Under the pieces are notes generated by a model that was not told where the DNA came from, made no database searches, and saw nothing but the letters and a program-made list of their open reading frames with translations. 64,000 nucleotides of DNA. Origin: Lichenostomus cassidix. Taxonomy: Eukaryota > Chordata > Aves > Passeriformes > Meliphagidae. The translations under genes and the position numbers were made by a program. Within the stretch, counting starts at the first letter, position 1. Every line of letters begins with the position of its first letter. Positions 38,044 through 49,670 of the stretch are shown piece by piece. The stretch covers positions 7,920,380-7,984,379 of the forward strand of contig CM039181.1 in the NCBI GenBank assembly GCA_008360975.2. The letters are read 5' to 3'.

Positions 38044-38684
38044 TATGTCACTGGGGCATTTTTCCTTCATGAAATGAGAATGTACCAGGAGCAACAAGTC
38101 TCCCCAAGAAATGCATCATGAGGCTTAAAGCATAGAATACAAAGAAGAAAGGTATCACATTGAAATAAAGGCTTCTGCTTGTAATTGGGACATTAGTTAA
38201 GAACTGTGCTCTGCAGCTCTGGAAATGCCATAGGTAGCATTTGAAATGCCCTGGGAAGGACTAATAACCACCTTGGCACTTAGGAACCAGCCTGTGTCAA
38301 GCTGTGAGTGTTCTCTGAATTGCAATGTGGTGTGGACCCTGATGAGCTTGTCCTTCAAGACAGCAACCATGCCAGCCTCGCTGTGCTTGGTGAGGGTACC
38401 ACAGATGTGCTGTACAGATGGTGACCCCAGGGAGTCCAGCTCCTCCATGCTGATCTGACTGCCTGAGCCAATGGGGCTGTGCAGTGAGTGCAGCATCCTC
38501 TGACTGCACAGGCTGTGCAGCAAGCTTCTCCACTGGTTCTTTATAGAAGAAAATAACCATATAAACCTATTCCTCTCCTTCCTCACTGTAGGATGCTGGA
38601 AAAGACCTAGTGTCTACCATCCCTGGAGGGACAGGAGCCGGGCAGTGCAGATGCTGGTGCTCACAGGAGACACTGGTACCACCA

Positions 38685-38947
38685 TGTTGCTGTTGAGCAG
38701 CTAGCAGAGTAATGAAAGCACCAGTTCTCAGTGGCAAGAAGGAATGACTTTTATTGTTTTGATTTCATCACATAGATAGAGTTCTCAAAAGTCACCCAGA
38801 TTGGTCAGTCAGAAGCCTTCCCCCAGGCCTGATTGGCCAGGCCTGCACTGTCCAAGTTCTGGGACACTGTTCCAACAACATCCAAACTTTATCTTTATTT
38901 ATAAAACACAAGAAAATTTCTCATGGGAAAAACCTGTGCTAGCCACA
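38685..38947 (-). mobile_element. Solo LTR, family A copy 3 (ERVK-like)
   Basis: This 263-bp element is very similar to copy 2 along its whole length, with the same TG...CA ends, CCAAT and AATAAA positions and the same minus orientation. The TATA-like run is interrupted by substitution (plus strand CATAGATAGAG near 38770). The flanking hexamers are CCACCA (38679-38684) and GCACCA (38948-38953), a 6-bp target duplication with one mismatch. There is no internal sequence. Confidence 0.83.
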
Positions 38948-38953
38948 GCACCA

Positions 38954-39856
38954 CCCGGGGCAAGCCTGTGGCACACAACTACTCTCTGCCCACCAGAGGG
39001 TGAAGCACATCTGTCACACATCCTTGTTAAAAATGCAAGAGTTGGGACATTATAAGAATGAAAGCAATGCACTTCTCTTTGAGTACAGTAAGTACCTTTT
39101 GCTTTTGTGGGTAGCTCCTCCAAAGCTTTAATGGGCATTGAGTGGTGATGACTGGGATGTCTAGAGGGAGGGTCGGAAGCAGACAGTTCCTCAGCCACAA
39201 AGTAGCAAGTGGATTTGGATTGGCTTTTAGCACAGCATAGAATTAAGCTGATTTCTTCTGAAGCTTTCTTAGAAAAACCTTGAATTCATTCTCCAGTTTG
39301 CCTCTTTGCTCGATGGAGTGCAGAAGAAGTTCTTTTGAGCTTGCATGGAGTTTGGGATTTTTCTTTCCCATTGTCAGCAAACAGGACAGTGCTTTTGTTC
39401 CCAGACAATTTTTAATTTTGAAAGCTGGTGAGTGCCTCCCTTTGACAGAGTGTTAAACATTTAAATATGTCTTCTTCATATCAAACTCAGATGGCTCATC
39501 TGCAAAAGTAATCCCCAAAACAAACTGAAAACAATTCTCTTCATATGTGGAAAACTTGGCTAAAATAACTTTTTTCCTTTTGTGATCAAAGCAGAAACTA
39601 TGTAGTTTGGTTAATGCAATGGGGTTAGCTATTTTTTCCCTTCTGTAACATAGCTTCAGTCGGTTTTCAGCCAAGAGATATGTTTGGATTTTTCATCCCC
39701 ATGTGGATTTGTGGGAACACACACTAGGAGACCAGATCAACACTGTAATAGTGCCTGCATTGATCTAACACAGTGTTTATGTGGACTCCAGCCATCATTC
39801 ATTTCTTCTCCAGCATTCAGAGGCCATAATGGATTATTTTGTACAATAATCATGAT
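38954..39856. other. Gene-free intergenic DNA
   Basis: Unique sequence, no recognisable gene or repeat. Confidence 0.5.
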
Positions 39857-39990
39857 AGTACTTAGCTGTTGTCTAGCATTTGCAAGGCAATTTACGAAGA
39901 AGGTCAATAGAATTATCTCCATTTTACAGCTGGAAAGTAAAGGCACAGAGACGTTAAGTGATTTGTCCAGGTCCATGAGCACCACGAGGT
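39857..39990 (-). mobile_element. MIR-like SINE fragment (antisense)
   Basis: The sequence preserves the order of the antisense amniote MIR/CORE-SINE: TAGCATTTGCAAGGCAATTT, then ATCTCCATTTTACAGCTGG, then GGCACAGAGACGTTAAGTGA and TTGTCCAGGTCCA. These correspond to the conserved blocks 'cccattttacagatg', 'aggcacagagaggttaagtga' and 'cttgcccaaggtca'. It is well preserved for so old an element. The family name is from remembered consensus. Confidence 0.65.
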
Positions 39991-42900
39991 GTGAGGGTTC
40001 AGACATTTCCTAAGGCTAAGCTGAAATTAAGATGTGAGTGCAGATGTAGGCAAGGGGCTGTCAGCATCACCATAGAGTTTCTGTGCTTGGGGGTAACAAA
40101 CTTCAGGCATTGTGAGTCTGTGAAGAGCTTATCTCACTGCCTTAAACTCAGCTGAAGAAAATCCCAGGATTAGTCTTTAATAGGGCCTAAACCATCTGTG
40201 CTTACAAACTGGGCCTCATCTAGCTTGTGCAGCATGTGCTCAGCAGCCTCTTACAGGCACTTTCCTGCCCACAGGGGACAGGAGCCAGGGCAAAGTGTGC
40301 CATTAGTCTTTCCCCTCCACAGTCCTTGGAACTGCAGGATAAAATTGTGTGTGTGTGCGCTTAATCCACACCTCCTCCCAGGCCTGGGGTAGACTGCTGT
40401 CCTTTATTTACAGTCTCCTTCAAGCATCCAGCAGCTGTCAAGTGCCAGCCCTTGCCAGCCCCTATTTCAGGTACTGGAAATGTTATTTTACCTTTGCAGC
40501 TGACATCAGCCTTGAGGTATTTCAAGATGTACAACAGGGAACTCTAAAAGGAGAAAAAGTTGCTTGTTTGGAGAGGCGTTTTGACAGGATTCTAAATGAG
40601 ATACAGGTCATTTGAGAGCTTGTGATGTGCAGTAGAAATGGTTTCCAGCTCTTCTCACTGCTTCTGTAATGCTTGTTTCCCAGCCTTTAGGCATCTGCAA
40701 ATGCAAGAAATACTTGAAATTACAACAATTGGAAGAGACAGTTTGGTAGCTCATATTTCTTAAAGTACATGAAACTCCAGTAGGTAGCTGGTTGGATAAA
40801 GTGGATAAAGCATAATCCCTCTGTGCACCATAAATAGTTTTTACACTCCCAGTAATGGGAGGGAAAGAGGGGGAGAGGGTGGAGAAAATTGAGAATTATG
40901 GGTTGATTAGAGGGAAACATTTCCCACAAACATTTTATGATTTGCTCCCACCTTCACCATGTGTGAAAGCAGGGGTCTAGAATAACTTTCCAATTCCTGA
41001 AAACACAGCTACCCAGAAGCCACAGTGGGTTCACAGGAGATGTTTGCTCTCTTGTGGAGCCCACCACTGCCACGGTGTGAGTCCTCAGTTTTCCTAAACC
41101 AATCATAACCTTGTGCAAGTGCATTCCCCAGAGCAGGGAGCTGCATTGATCTAACGGGATCTAAAGATTCCCAAATTGCAGTGCCCTTAAATTCTGACTC
41201 ACCAGGGGAGCTCTGCTGGACCTCACTGCACCATGTCAGGGCCCTATGCAAAACAGGTGATGAAGCACACTTCATGACAGAGCTCAGAAATGACAGTTGT
41301 CGTTGCCTAGTGCTCTCTACTGTTAATCTCTAAAAATCACTACTAATCTTAAAAAAGGTATTTGCATTATATGTTGGTATATGTACCATTTAATTTTATT
41401 CTTTTTTTAATGTAAACTTCTGGCAAGAATGTTCCCTTGTGTCTCCCATGAACCAAGATATAGTTTGTTGTTTAACCTGGTAGACTGCAGTGATGTGGTA
41501 CCTTGGCAAGGAAAAGCATTCACAGCAATCTGAATTTTTCTGGAACTAGCTCTTATTTGATTTGAGGCGAGCTGGGTGGAGGGATTTTTTTAAAAAAATT
41601 ATTTATGAGCATTTCAGCAATACTTTTGGTTGGTCAAAGAATGAACAGAATGCTGTAATGTTTAAAGAAATGGAGCTTTTATCAACTTTTGAAGAAAAAA
41701 CATGCAAAAGAAGTTGTAAGTGCTAGGACAAAAGAAAGGGACTGGAACAACATTATACTGCTCAGTTCTTTAAATGTTATCTTATGCCAAAATCCCTAGG
41801 TTTTGTTTTCTTTTTTTTTAAGGAAAAAATCCCCCACAAAAAAAGTCATTTTAAATGGCTTCTTTTGTGTGTTTGTCTTGTGATTTGCCTACAAATAGAA
41901 AGTTCTCACTTTATATCAGGGAATTACTAGTCTCTTATCTTAATCATGCTTTGCAATAGGGTAGGCCTGCAGCTCACTAATGCCTTCCCCAGTTATTGCA
42001 GGGGGAAGGGGAAAAAAACCTTTGCCTGCTTAGATAAGAAAAGAGGGATGTAGGGAACTTGTTTGCAAAAGCCCCTTGTCATGGAATTGGCTGGAGGGTG
42101 ATGGTGGAAGAGCTGCTCCCTGCTGAGGTGGCTGTGGCTGCTGGATTTGCTGCCCACCCAGCCATGAGTGCATGTGGTACTGAGGCCATGGGAGGAGCAG
42201 GAGCTCAGCCATGGCAGTGTGAGCAGTGAAGACGGGAGCTTGTGGGGCAGAGGAGAGGTTTGTGGATGGCAAGGTTTTTGTTTACCTGCAAAGGACCCCT
42301 TAAGAAAAAAAAAAGCATTAGATGGGAAAAGTGAGAAAGTCTTTACCTGGGAGTTTCCTTTGTCAAATAGTGCTGGCTGGGAATATGACATCATGCTTTT
42401 TTAGTAGCAGAAATGTAAGGCCGAAGTACTGGCAAGAGGCAGGGGTGTGAATGGATCTTAAGATAACCTTCTCTAATCTTTTTCTCCCCCCTCTGTTTTA
42501 AAAGAAGTCCCCATGAGTGGGGACAATGGAGAGCATGGCTTATGTCTTTCCTTTCCTTTTGCACATGTGCCAGAGGGAAATGCCATATTCTAGAACCTGT
42601 TCCTCCTAAAACTGCATGGACAACAGTACCATGAAGAATAATATTTAAAATGTACAAAATACTTATTTTCTTCTAAAATCAGAACTGACTTTTGAATTGC
42701 AAACAAGGACAAATGGCTACAACCCCTTAGGGATTTTATTCAGATGCACTGCATGACACACCACTGGCAAGCCAGTGCCAGAACCACTTGTCACCTCCTT
42801 ACAGCATCAGGATGCAGCAAGCATGGTTACACTGAGGCTGAACCCCTGCAAACAGCCAGCAAGTCTGAGCACTGCGCACCTTGAGGAGATAAACTGTCAT

Positions 42901-43499
42901 TCCTGAACTACCAAGTAGGAAGAGGATTTCACTGGTGCCAGACAGACAGAGAGAAGCAATTACTTAAAACGGTAGAGTAACTTGAAACAGTTTTATGCTG
43001 GACATTCCCCCAAGGGAAGACTAAAGGGTTGGTTTACTCCACAGCTACTGCTGGTCTCAAGCACATTTGTCACTTTAGATTTCACCTTTAAATTGTTTTC
43101 CTGTATATCCTAATATATATATATATATCCGTTATGCAGGTTTGTCGTGTTTTGGGTGGGAATAAAAATTACCACTGGCTGAACAGTCTTTCCTTGTGTC
43201 TGTCCTCTGGGAAGCCTGCTATTCCTATTTCTTTCAGTGCTGATCAAAACATAGTATGTATGTATAATCTTACTGCACATAAAGCATGCAAACACTGTTA
43301 GGCTTTTTTTGGAGTGGTGTAGTGAACTGTGAGAGGTACCTATACCTGCTGGCTGGGGGCTAACTGCAACATGTAGTCTGCTTGGCTCTACATGCTTTTA
43401 AACTGCCTAAGAGTAAACAAGACAGAGATGCTAGTCCAAAAGTTGGTAGCATCTTTTTATTCTTTCCATTTGTAGCAAAGTAAAGCTTAGGTTAGTGTT
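39991..43499. other. Gene-free intergenic DNA
   Basis: Unique AT-rich sequence with an (AT)8 run at 43113-43128. Nothing coding is recognised. Confidence 0.5.
43113..43128. repeat. (AT)8 microsatellite
   Basis: A 16-bp uninterrupted AT dinucleotide run. Confidence 0.85.
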
Positions 43500-43519
43500 A
43501 GGAAGGCTGTTTCAAGCAG

Positions 43520-43670
43520 TAGAACTATTTGGACTTGGAAACAGAGTACCAGGGAAGTTCTAGAGTCTTTGTCATGGATGGTTTGAAGAAAAGTTTTAAA
43601 ACCTGTCAGGACTCATGTAGAGGTTGCAGTCGATCCTGTCTTAGAACAAAGGACAAGATTCAATGTCATG
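43520..43670 (+). mobile_element. Ancient CR1-like LINE 3' fragment (tentative)
   Basis: The order GGATGGTTTGAAGAAAAGTT, CCTGTCAGGACTCATGTAGA, GATCCTGTCTTAGAA resembles the 3' untranslated end of old CR1 LINEs ('ggacaa...ctgtcagg...ggtctaga...gatcctgcctt'). The terminal 8-bp CR1 repeats are not seen and decay is heavy, so this is tentative. Confidence 0.4.
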
Positions 43671-43964
43671 TAAAGACAGCAAATACTTCTGCATTTGCTT
43701 GGCAGAGCCAAGGTGCACTTGGGAACTGGTGGTAACACCCTTGGCTGGTGTGGAAGTGTTTAAGCCAAGGAACTGCCTTGGGGGCTCTGGCCCTGTCCCT
43801 GCAGTGCAGTATCTCATCTTGCATAGCCAGCAACGACAGACCCATTGAGTAACTGAGCGATTACAAAGTTCTCTGTCTCCTGGCATAACCTCCCCATTTC
43901 TGGCAAGCAACTGTTGAGAAACTTTCTGAGTTGAAGATTGCACATACACCATTGTGTTTAACAG

Positions 43965-44180
43965 TTACCAGTGTCTTTAGCCTCCAGGAATCTGTCAGAT
44001 CTCTTTCTGAAATCATTTGTGCTCTTGGCTTCCAAAGGTACCATGTCCATGGGCTCCGCCGCTTTGTTGTATAAGGTGAGATTTGGTTTAGGCTGGCAGT
44101 TTCTCAGAGCATCCTCAGCTTGTGTCTTCTGAGAAATCCCAAGTAATCTCTCCCTTCCATGTCAAACACAAGTCTAAACA
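43965..44180 (-). mobile_element. Ancient CR1/L3-like LINE fragment (antisense)
   Basis: The segment runs CCTCCAGGAATCTGTCAGAT, CTTTCTGAAATCATTTGTGC, TCTTGGCTTCCAAAGGTACC, then continues to about 44180. This matches the antisense 3' region of old CR1/L3-type LINEs ('cctccatgaatttgtctaatc...ctcttggcatccacaacatcc'). It is decayed and truncated at both ends. Confidence 0.5.
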
Positions 44181-44189
44181 TCTCTTACA

Positions 44190-47100
44190 GAGCTCCGCTC
44201 TCAGCGCACGGGGGCTGCAAGAAGAAAGTTGGGAAGGATTTTGAGCTCAGTGGGAAGTCAGAGCTGCTGCTTTTGCACAGCAGAGAAATACAGGCGGGTG
44301 GTTGCCTCTGGCTAAGCAATAGTCAGCTGAAATATAGGGGCAGCCCTATTCCTTAGTGTCTGCAAGACGAGAAGCTGATCAGCTGAATCTTGCCTCTCCA
44401 TGGGGCAGTAGCTCCTGCTGAGTCCTTGCCAGGGGTCCTAATTCAGCTTGTTGCTGAAATCAGCAGGACAGAGCCGATCGGGGGGAAAGCGGGTGGTGTG
44501 GCACCCTCCTGCCACGTGTTCTTCCCTCCCACTCATGCTGGAGGCACCACCAGTGCCTCCCTTCCAGCTGGCAAGCCGGTGGCCTCATTGCGTCACTCAT
44601 TCCCACTGCTTTTGGAGTTGTATGTGTTTGAGGAGCAACACCAGAGTCATCTCCCTGAGCCTGCTCGTCTGAACAGTTGGCAGCAGCCTCCCAGTGGCCC
44701 TGCAGGGACGATGATACCTGATGCCAGCGCTCGGCTCCTTCTTTGACGGGCGTGTTCTTTGCAGCACACTGTACACGATGGTACAGCCCCAAAGGCTCCT
44801 CTGCCAGGGATGTGCATTTCACACCTGCTTTACTAGTAAAGGACTACAGCCTTGCTTTGTAAAAGGGCTCTTGTTTCTGTGATTAGAAACATTAGCACTC
44901 CGACCTCCCCAGCAATAGGCCCTCATAAGATTTGCTGCTAGTTTCTAGCTGCTGGAGATAGCACTGGCAGATCCTGCGAATTTTGCTTTTGATCTGAGCT
45001 GTTACTGCAGTGCAGCACATTGAATCTTGAATACAGAAATTACACGGAGTGGCCTGATCCTAGGTGCATTCCTGCTCTGTCTGGCAGTCTGTTTTCTGTC
45101 ATGTTTTTCCCTACTGCTGTCAAAAAATGCCTTTTGCAGGCAGTTGACTGGGTGGGGAAGGAAAGAATTGCAGCACTTGGTGCTCTCCTCATAACAATGC
45201 TAACTTCCCATTCACTTAAATTTGCGCTAAGCACCTTCTTAAAATGTGGTTCAATTTCCCTCTTTCAGAGTTTTAGCTGGCACTTATCATCCTGGTATGG
45301 TACTTAATCAGTCGCTGTCTGAACTGTCTGTAAGGATAATTGATGTTCCTGTCTCCAACAAGCTGAAAATTGTTTCCACCCAGCCTTTGACATATAAAGG
45401 GACTTTGTTTTCTGCAGTGGGTGTTCTTGTCTCGTAGTCAAATGACCCTGGCTGTAAGGCTTGTGGAATGGAGTGCAGCTGCAGACACCTGCCCTTCCTC
45501 CCCGGCCAGGAGAGGTGTGGTGCCCTTTCTGGATTAAAGCTAAGGACTGTCTCCAGAACTCATCCCATGCAGGCACTGTACACGTTGCAGGGGTGTGTTT
45601 TGCTCCTAACTGTTTGATCCTGTCTTTTCCCAGGGCGGTTTAAAGAACCCTGTCTGAGGAGCACTTTCCAAATAATGTTGAAACTGACTTCGGGATGCAG
45701 CAGCCAGCCTATCCACACCTGGGCAGGTGAAATTCTTTGGGTACCAGAAGATCATTGGAGATCCAGACTGGCCACACTGAACTGATTTGAACTTCCAGCC
45801 CTTTCAATGAGAAGGTAATTAGTCTTTTGAACTAATGACTCAGAAGTTCTTACTACCATTTTTGAAAGTTTAAACCAGGCTAGTGCTGCTGTCATGCCTT
45901 TCGTGTGTCCAAGTATTGCAACATCTTCTGAACTGGTAGTATGACTGGGAATCAAACTGTGCAAGGTTGCAGCTACGAAATCTCTAGTAAGGCCCAATAT
46001 TTTGCTTTCTAAATTAAAAAACCCAACCTCTTTAGAAGTGCACACTGTTTCTGAGTCAACTATATAAATGCACGGAGCACAAGACAACTGTCTGCTTCTC
46101 ATTTATCCTATTCATCTCAGTGCAATGTTGTAACCTAAAAATGATGCAGCATGTAAGGTGGGCGTTGATCTCTGCAGCACTGTTTTTCACAAAGGCTGGT
46201 GAAAAAAACACCCAGTTCACTTGTTCCATGCTCTCTGGATGCCCACCTTGTGTTTCTGTGAAACCCTACAAACCAATTACTAGAAAACCTCCCCAGCTTG
46301 AACTTTCCCTAAGTTTGACCTGCTCTCATATGCTCATCATGCACAGTTGTGGCATTTTCTGAGAGCATAAGGACAGAGTCAGGTGAATGGAGTTAGAAAA
46401 ACAACTATCCTGAGGGGTTTAGCCCTGGTGGTGCCTTCCTTCTCCTACCAGATGGAAAGGGGAATTTTGAGCAACCACTGCACTGAGGTGCTCAAGACAC
46501 CAGAGGGCTCTACTGCCAGATGTACAGCTGGATCGCCGCAAAGCCCACAGGATTTTGCTCTCGAGGTATGCTCTCATTTTTGGTGAGCCAGCCCCAAGAT
46601 TGTCTGTTGCTGGCAGCGTGGGCCTCAGTGTCTTACTTGGCTTGTGACAGAGGCTTAAGTTCATGTTGCTCCTGTTCTCAGCTCTGCTACCTTGCATCAG
46701 GATATGGTGGTGTTTGGGAAATCTGTGGAAACCTATTGTGCATACTGCGTCTTGTGGAAGGACCAAGGCTATGCTGAGAAACCAGTTTTTGACAGCACTT
46801 CACTTCATTTGGAAAGCAACCCCCTCTTGGTGTTTTTGGTGGTGTCATAGTTCTCCCCAGCCTGTTTGACAAATGAGTCTACCTGTAATTGTATTCGTGC
46901 CTTTCCTGTAGGAAGCTGATGTTGAAGGAATGCCAGGCTTGCTTGAATGGGGAAATCTCTTACATGACTTGCCTCGTCTGGCCAAGAATTTTGGCTGCCT
47001 CTGTTGGCATGATAGAGAAATGTGTTTGCTAGGCTTTTATCCTTAAAGGGATAGAAATTTGCTGGTATTTTACACTTAAAAGGATATAAGATTACTTCAA

Positions 47101-47499
47101 AACCAGAGCACACAAACACATACATACTCAGTCAGTTGCCTGGGATATTAGTCAGGCAACTCCTAATAAAGCTAAAGCCAAGCAAAGTAAGATTAAAATA
47201 CATTAGTTGGGGATAAATTGTCTTCCAAAAAAAAAAAAAAAAATCCTTCTATGCACAGGAAACACGCCCTAAGCTCAGTACAAATCTTACTTGTCAAAGC
47301 CTTCATGTTGCTTAATGGGTTAACGTCAAGGATGTCTAAGGGCTTTATTGTACTTGTTTTAATTATTTGGAAATTGATCTTCCTGACTCGAGTGATGGCT
47401 GGGATTCTTACGTGGCAGTTTCTGCTTGATTTCAAAACATCTTGTCTGTCTGATGAGACGTGAGTGCCTGCGCTCCCTGTCATTTGTTTATAGCAACAT
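44190..47499. other. Gene-free ABTB3 upstream flank
   Basis: Unique sequence immediately upstream of the CpG island, containing a CTCF-like motif (46494-46512) and a poly(A)17 run (47227-47243). No exon is recognised. Distal promoter elements could lie here but none can be supported from sequence alone. Confidence 0.5.
46494..46512 (+). promoter_or_regulatory. CTCF-like motif upstream of ABTB3
   Basis: ACACCAGAGGGCTCTA fits most of the CTCF consensus on the plus strand, about 1 kb upstream of the CpG island. The by-eye match has two off-consensus positions. Confidence 0.35.
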
Positions 47500-47859
47500 C
47501 GGGGAACTGCTGGTGTGAAAACCCAGTGCGGGCTGGAGCGGGACTCCAGTTCGTGCGCCTGAGGAACGGCAGAGATGGATGTAAAAGAGCCGAGCTCCCA
47601 CCGCGCTGCTCCCAGCCGCGGGGCCAGAGGACACGGCTGGCCGCACTCCCGCGGCTGCCGGCGAGGCCAGGGCCGCACGGACACATCCTCGCCCAGCAGC
47701 GCGGAGAGCCCGAGCCCCGGGGCGCTGGCTGCGCGCAGCTCGCGGCTCCGCGGGCGGGCCCGGGGCACGGCGGGCAGGACGGGCCGCGCCCCCTCCCGGC
47801 CCCGCTGCGCCGCGCGGAGCAGCCCCGCCGAGCAGGGGGAGGCGCGCCCGCCGCAGGGC

Positions 47860-47962
47860 GCCGCCCCATTGGCCGCCGGGCGCGCTGCTTTGCATGTCCC
47901 CGCCCCCCGCGCCGCCCCATTGGCTGGGAGCCGGCGGCGCTTTGCATGGCCCCGCCCCCCGC
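47860..47962 (+). promoter_or_regulatory. Tandem 51-bp CCAAT/octamer/GC-box module
   Basis: Two adjacent copies of a promoter module begin GCCGCCCCATTGG at 47860 and 47911. Each has an inverted CCAAT box (ATTGG at 47868-47872 and 47919-47923; NF-Y type), a TTTGCAT octamer-like site (47889-47895 and 47941-47947; POU/Oct type) and a CCCCGCCCCCCGC GC box (47898-47910 and 47950-47962; SP/KLF type). The order and spacing are preserved while the intervening bases differ. The pair lies 270-370 bp upstream of the start codon, a sensible core-promoter position. Factor identities are inferred from motif class. Confidence 0.75.
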
Positions 47963-48217
47963 GCCCGCTGGCCGGCGCTGCGCTGCGCTGCGGTGCGGTG
48001 TCGGGCCGGCGGCGCGGCGCAGTGCAGGAGCCGGAGCCGGGCCGGCAGCGGGGCTCGGCCGGCGGCGGCAGCAGGGCGCAGGCAGCACCGCCGCTTCGCT
48101 GCCGTCTGGCGGAGCGGGGCGAAGCGAAGCGACCGGCGGGTCACGCCGCGCCCCCTCGCTGCTCTCTCCCCCCGCGTTCCCCTAAGCCGCTCCCCGCCCG
48201 GGTCCCGCGGGTGCAGC

Positions 48218-49670
<1,453 letters not shown>

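Larger units (their letters stand above)
35344..38684. other. Gene-free intergenic DNA
   Basis: Unique sequence with an (AT)n/(GTAT)n run at 35964-35986 and a purine-rich stretch near 36181-36207. A CTCF-like motif lies on the minus strand at 38032-38043. No coding exon is recognised. Confidence 0.55.
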
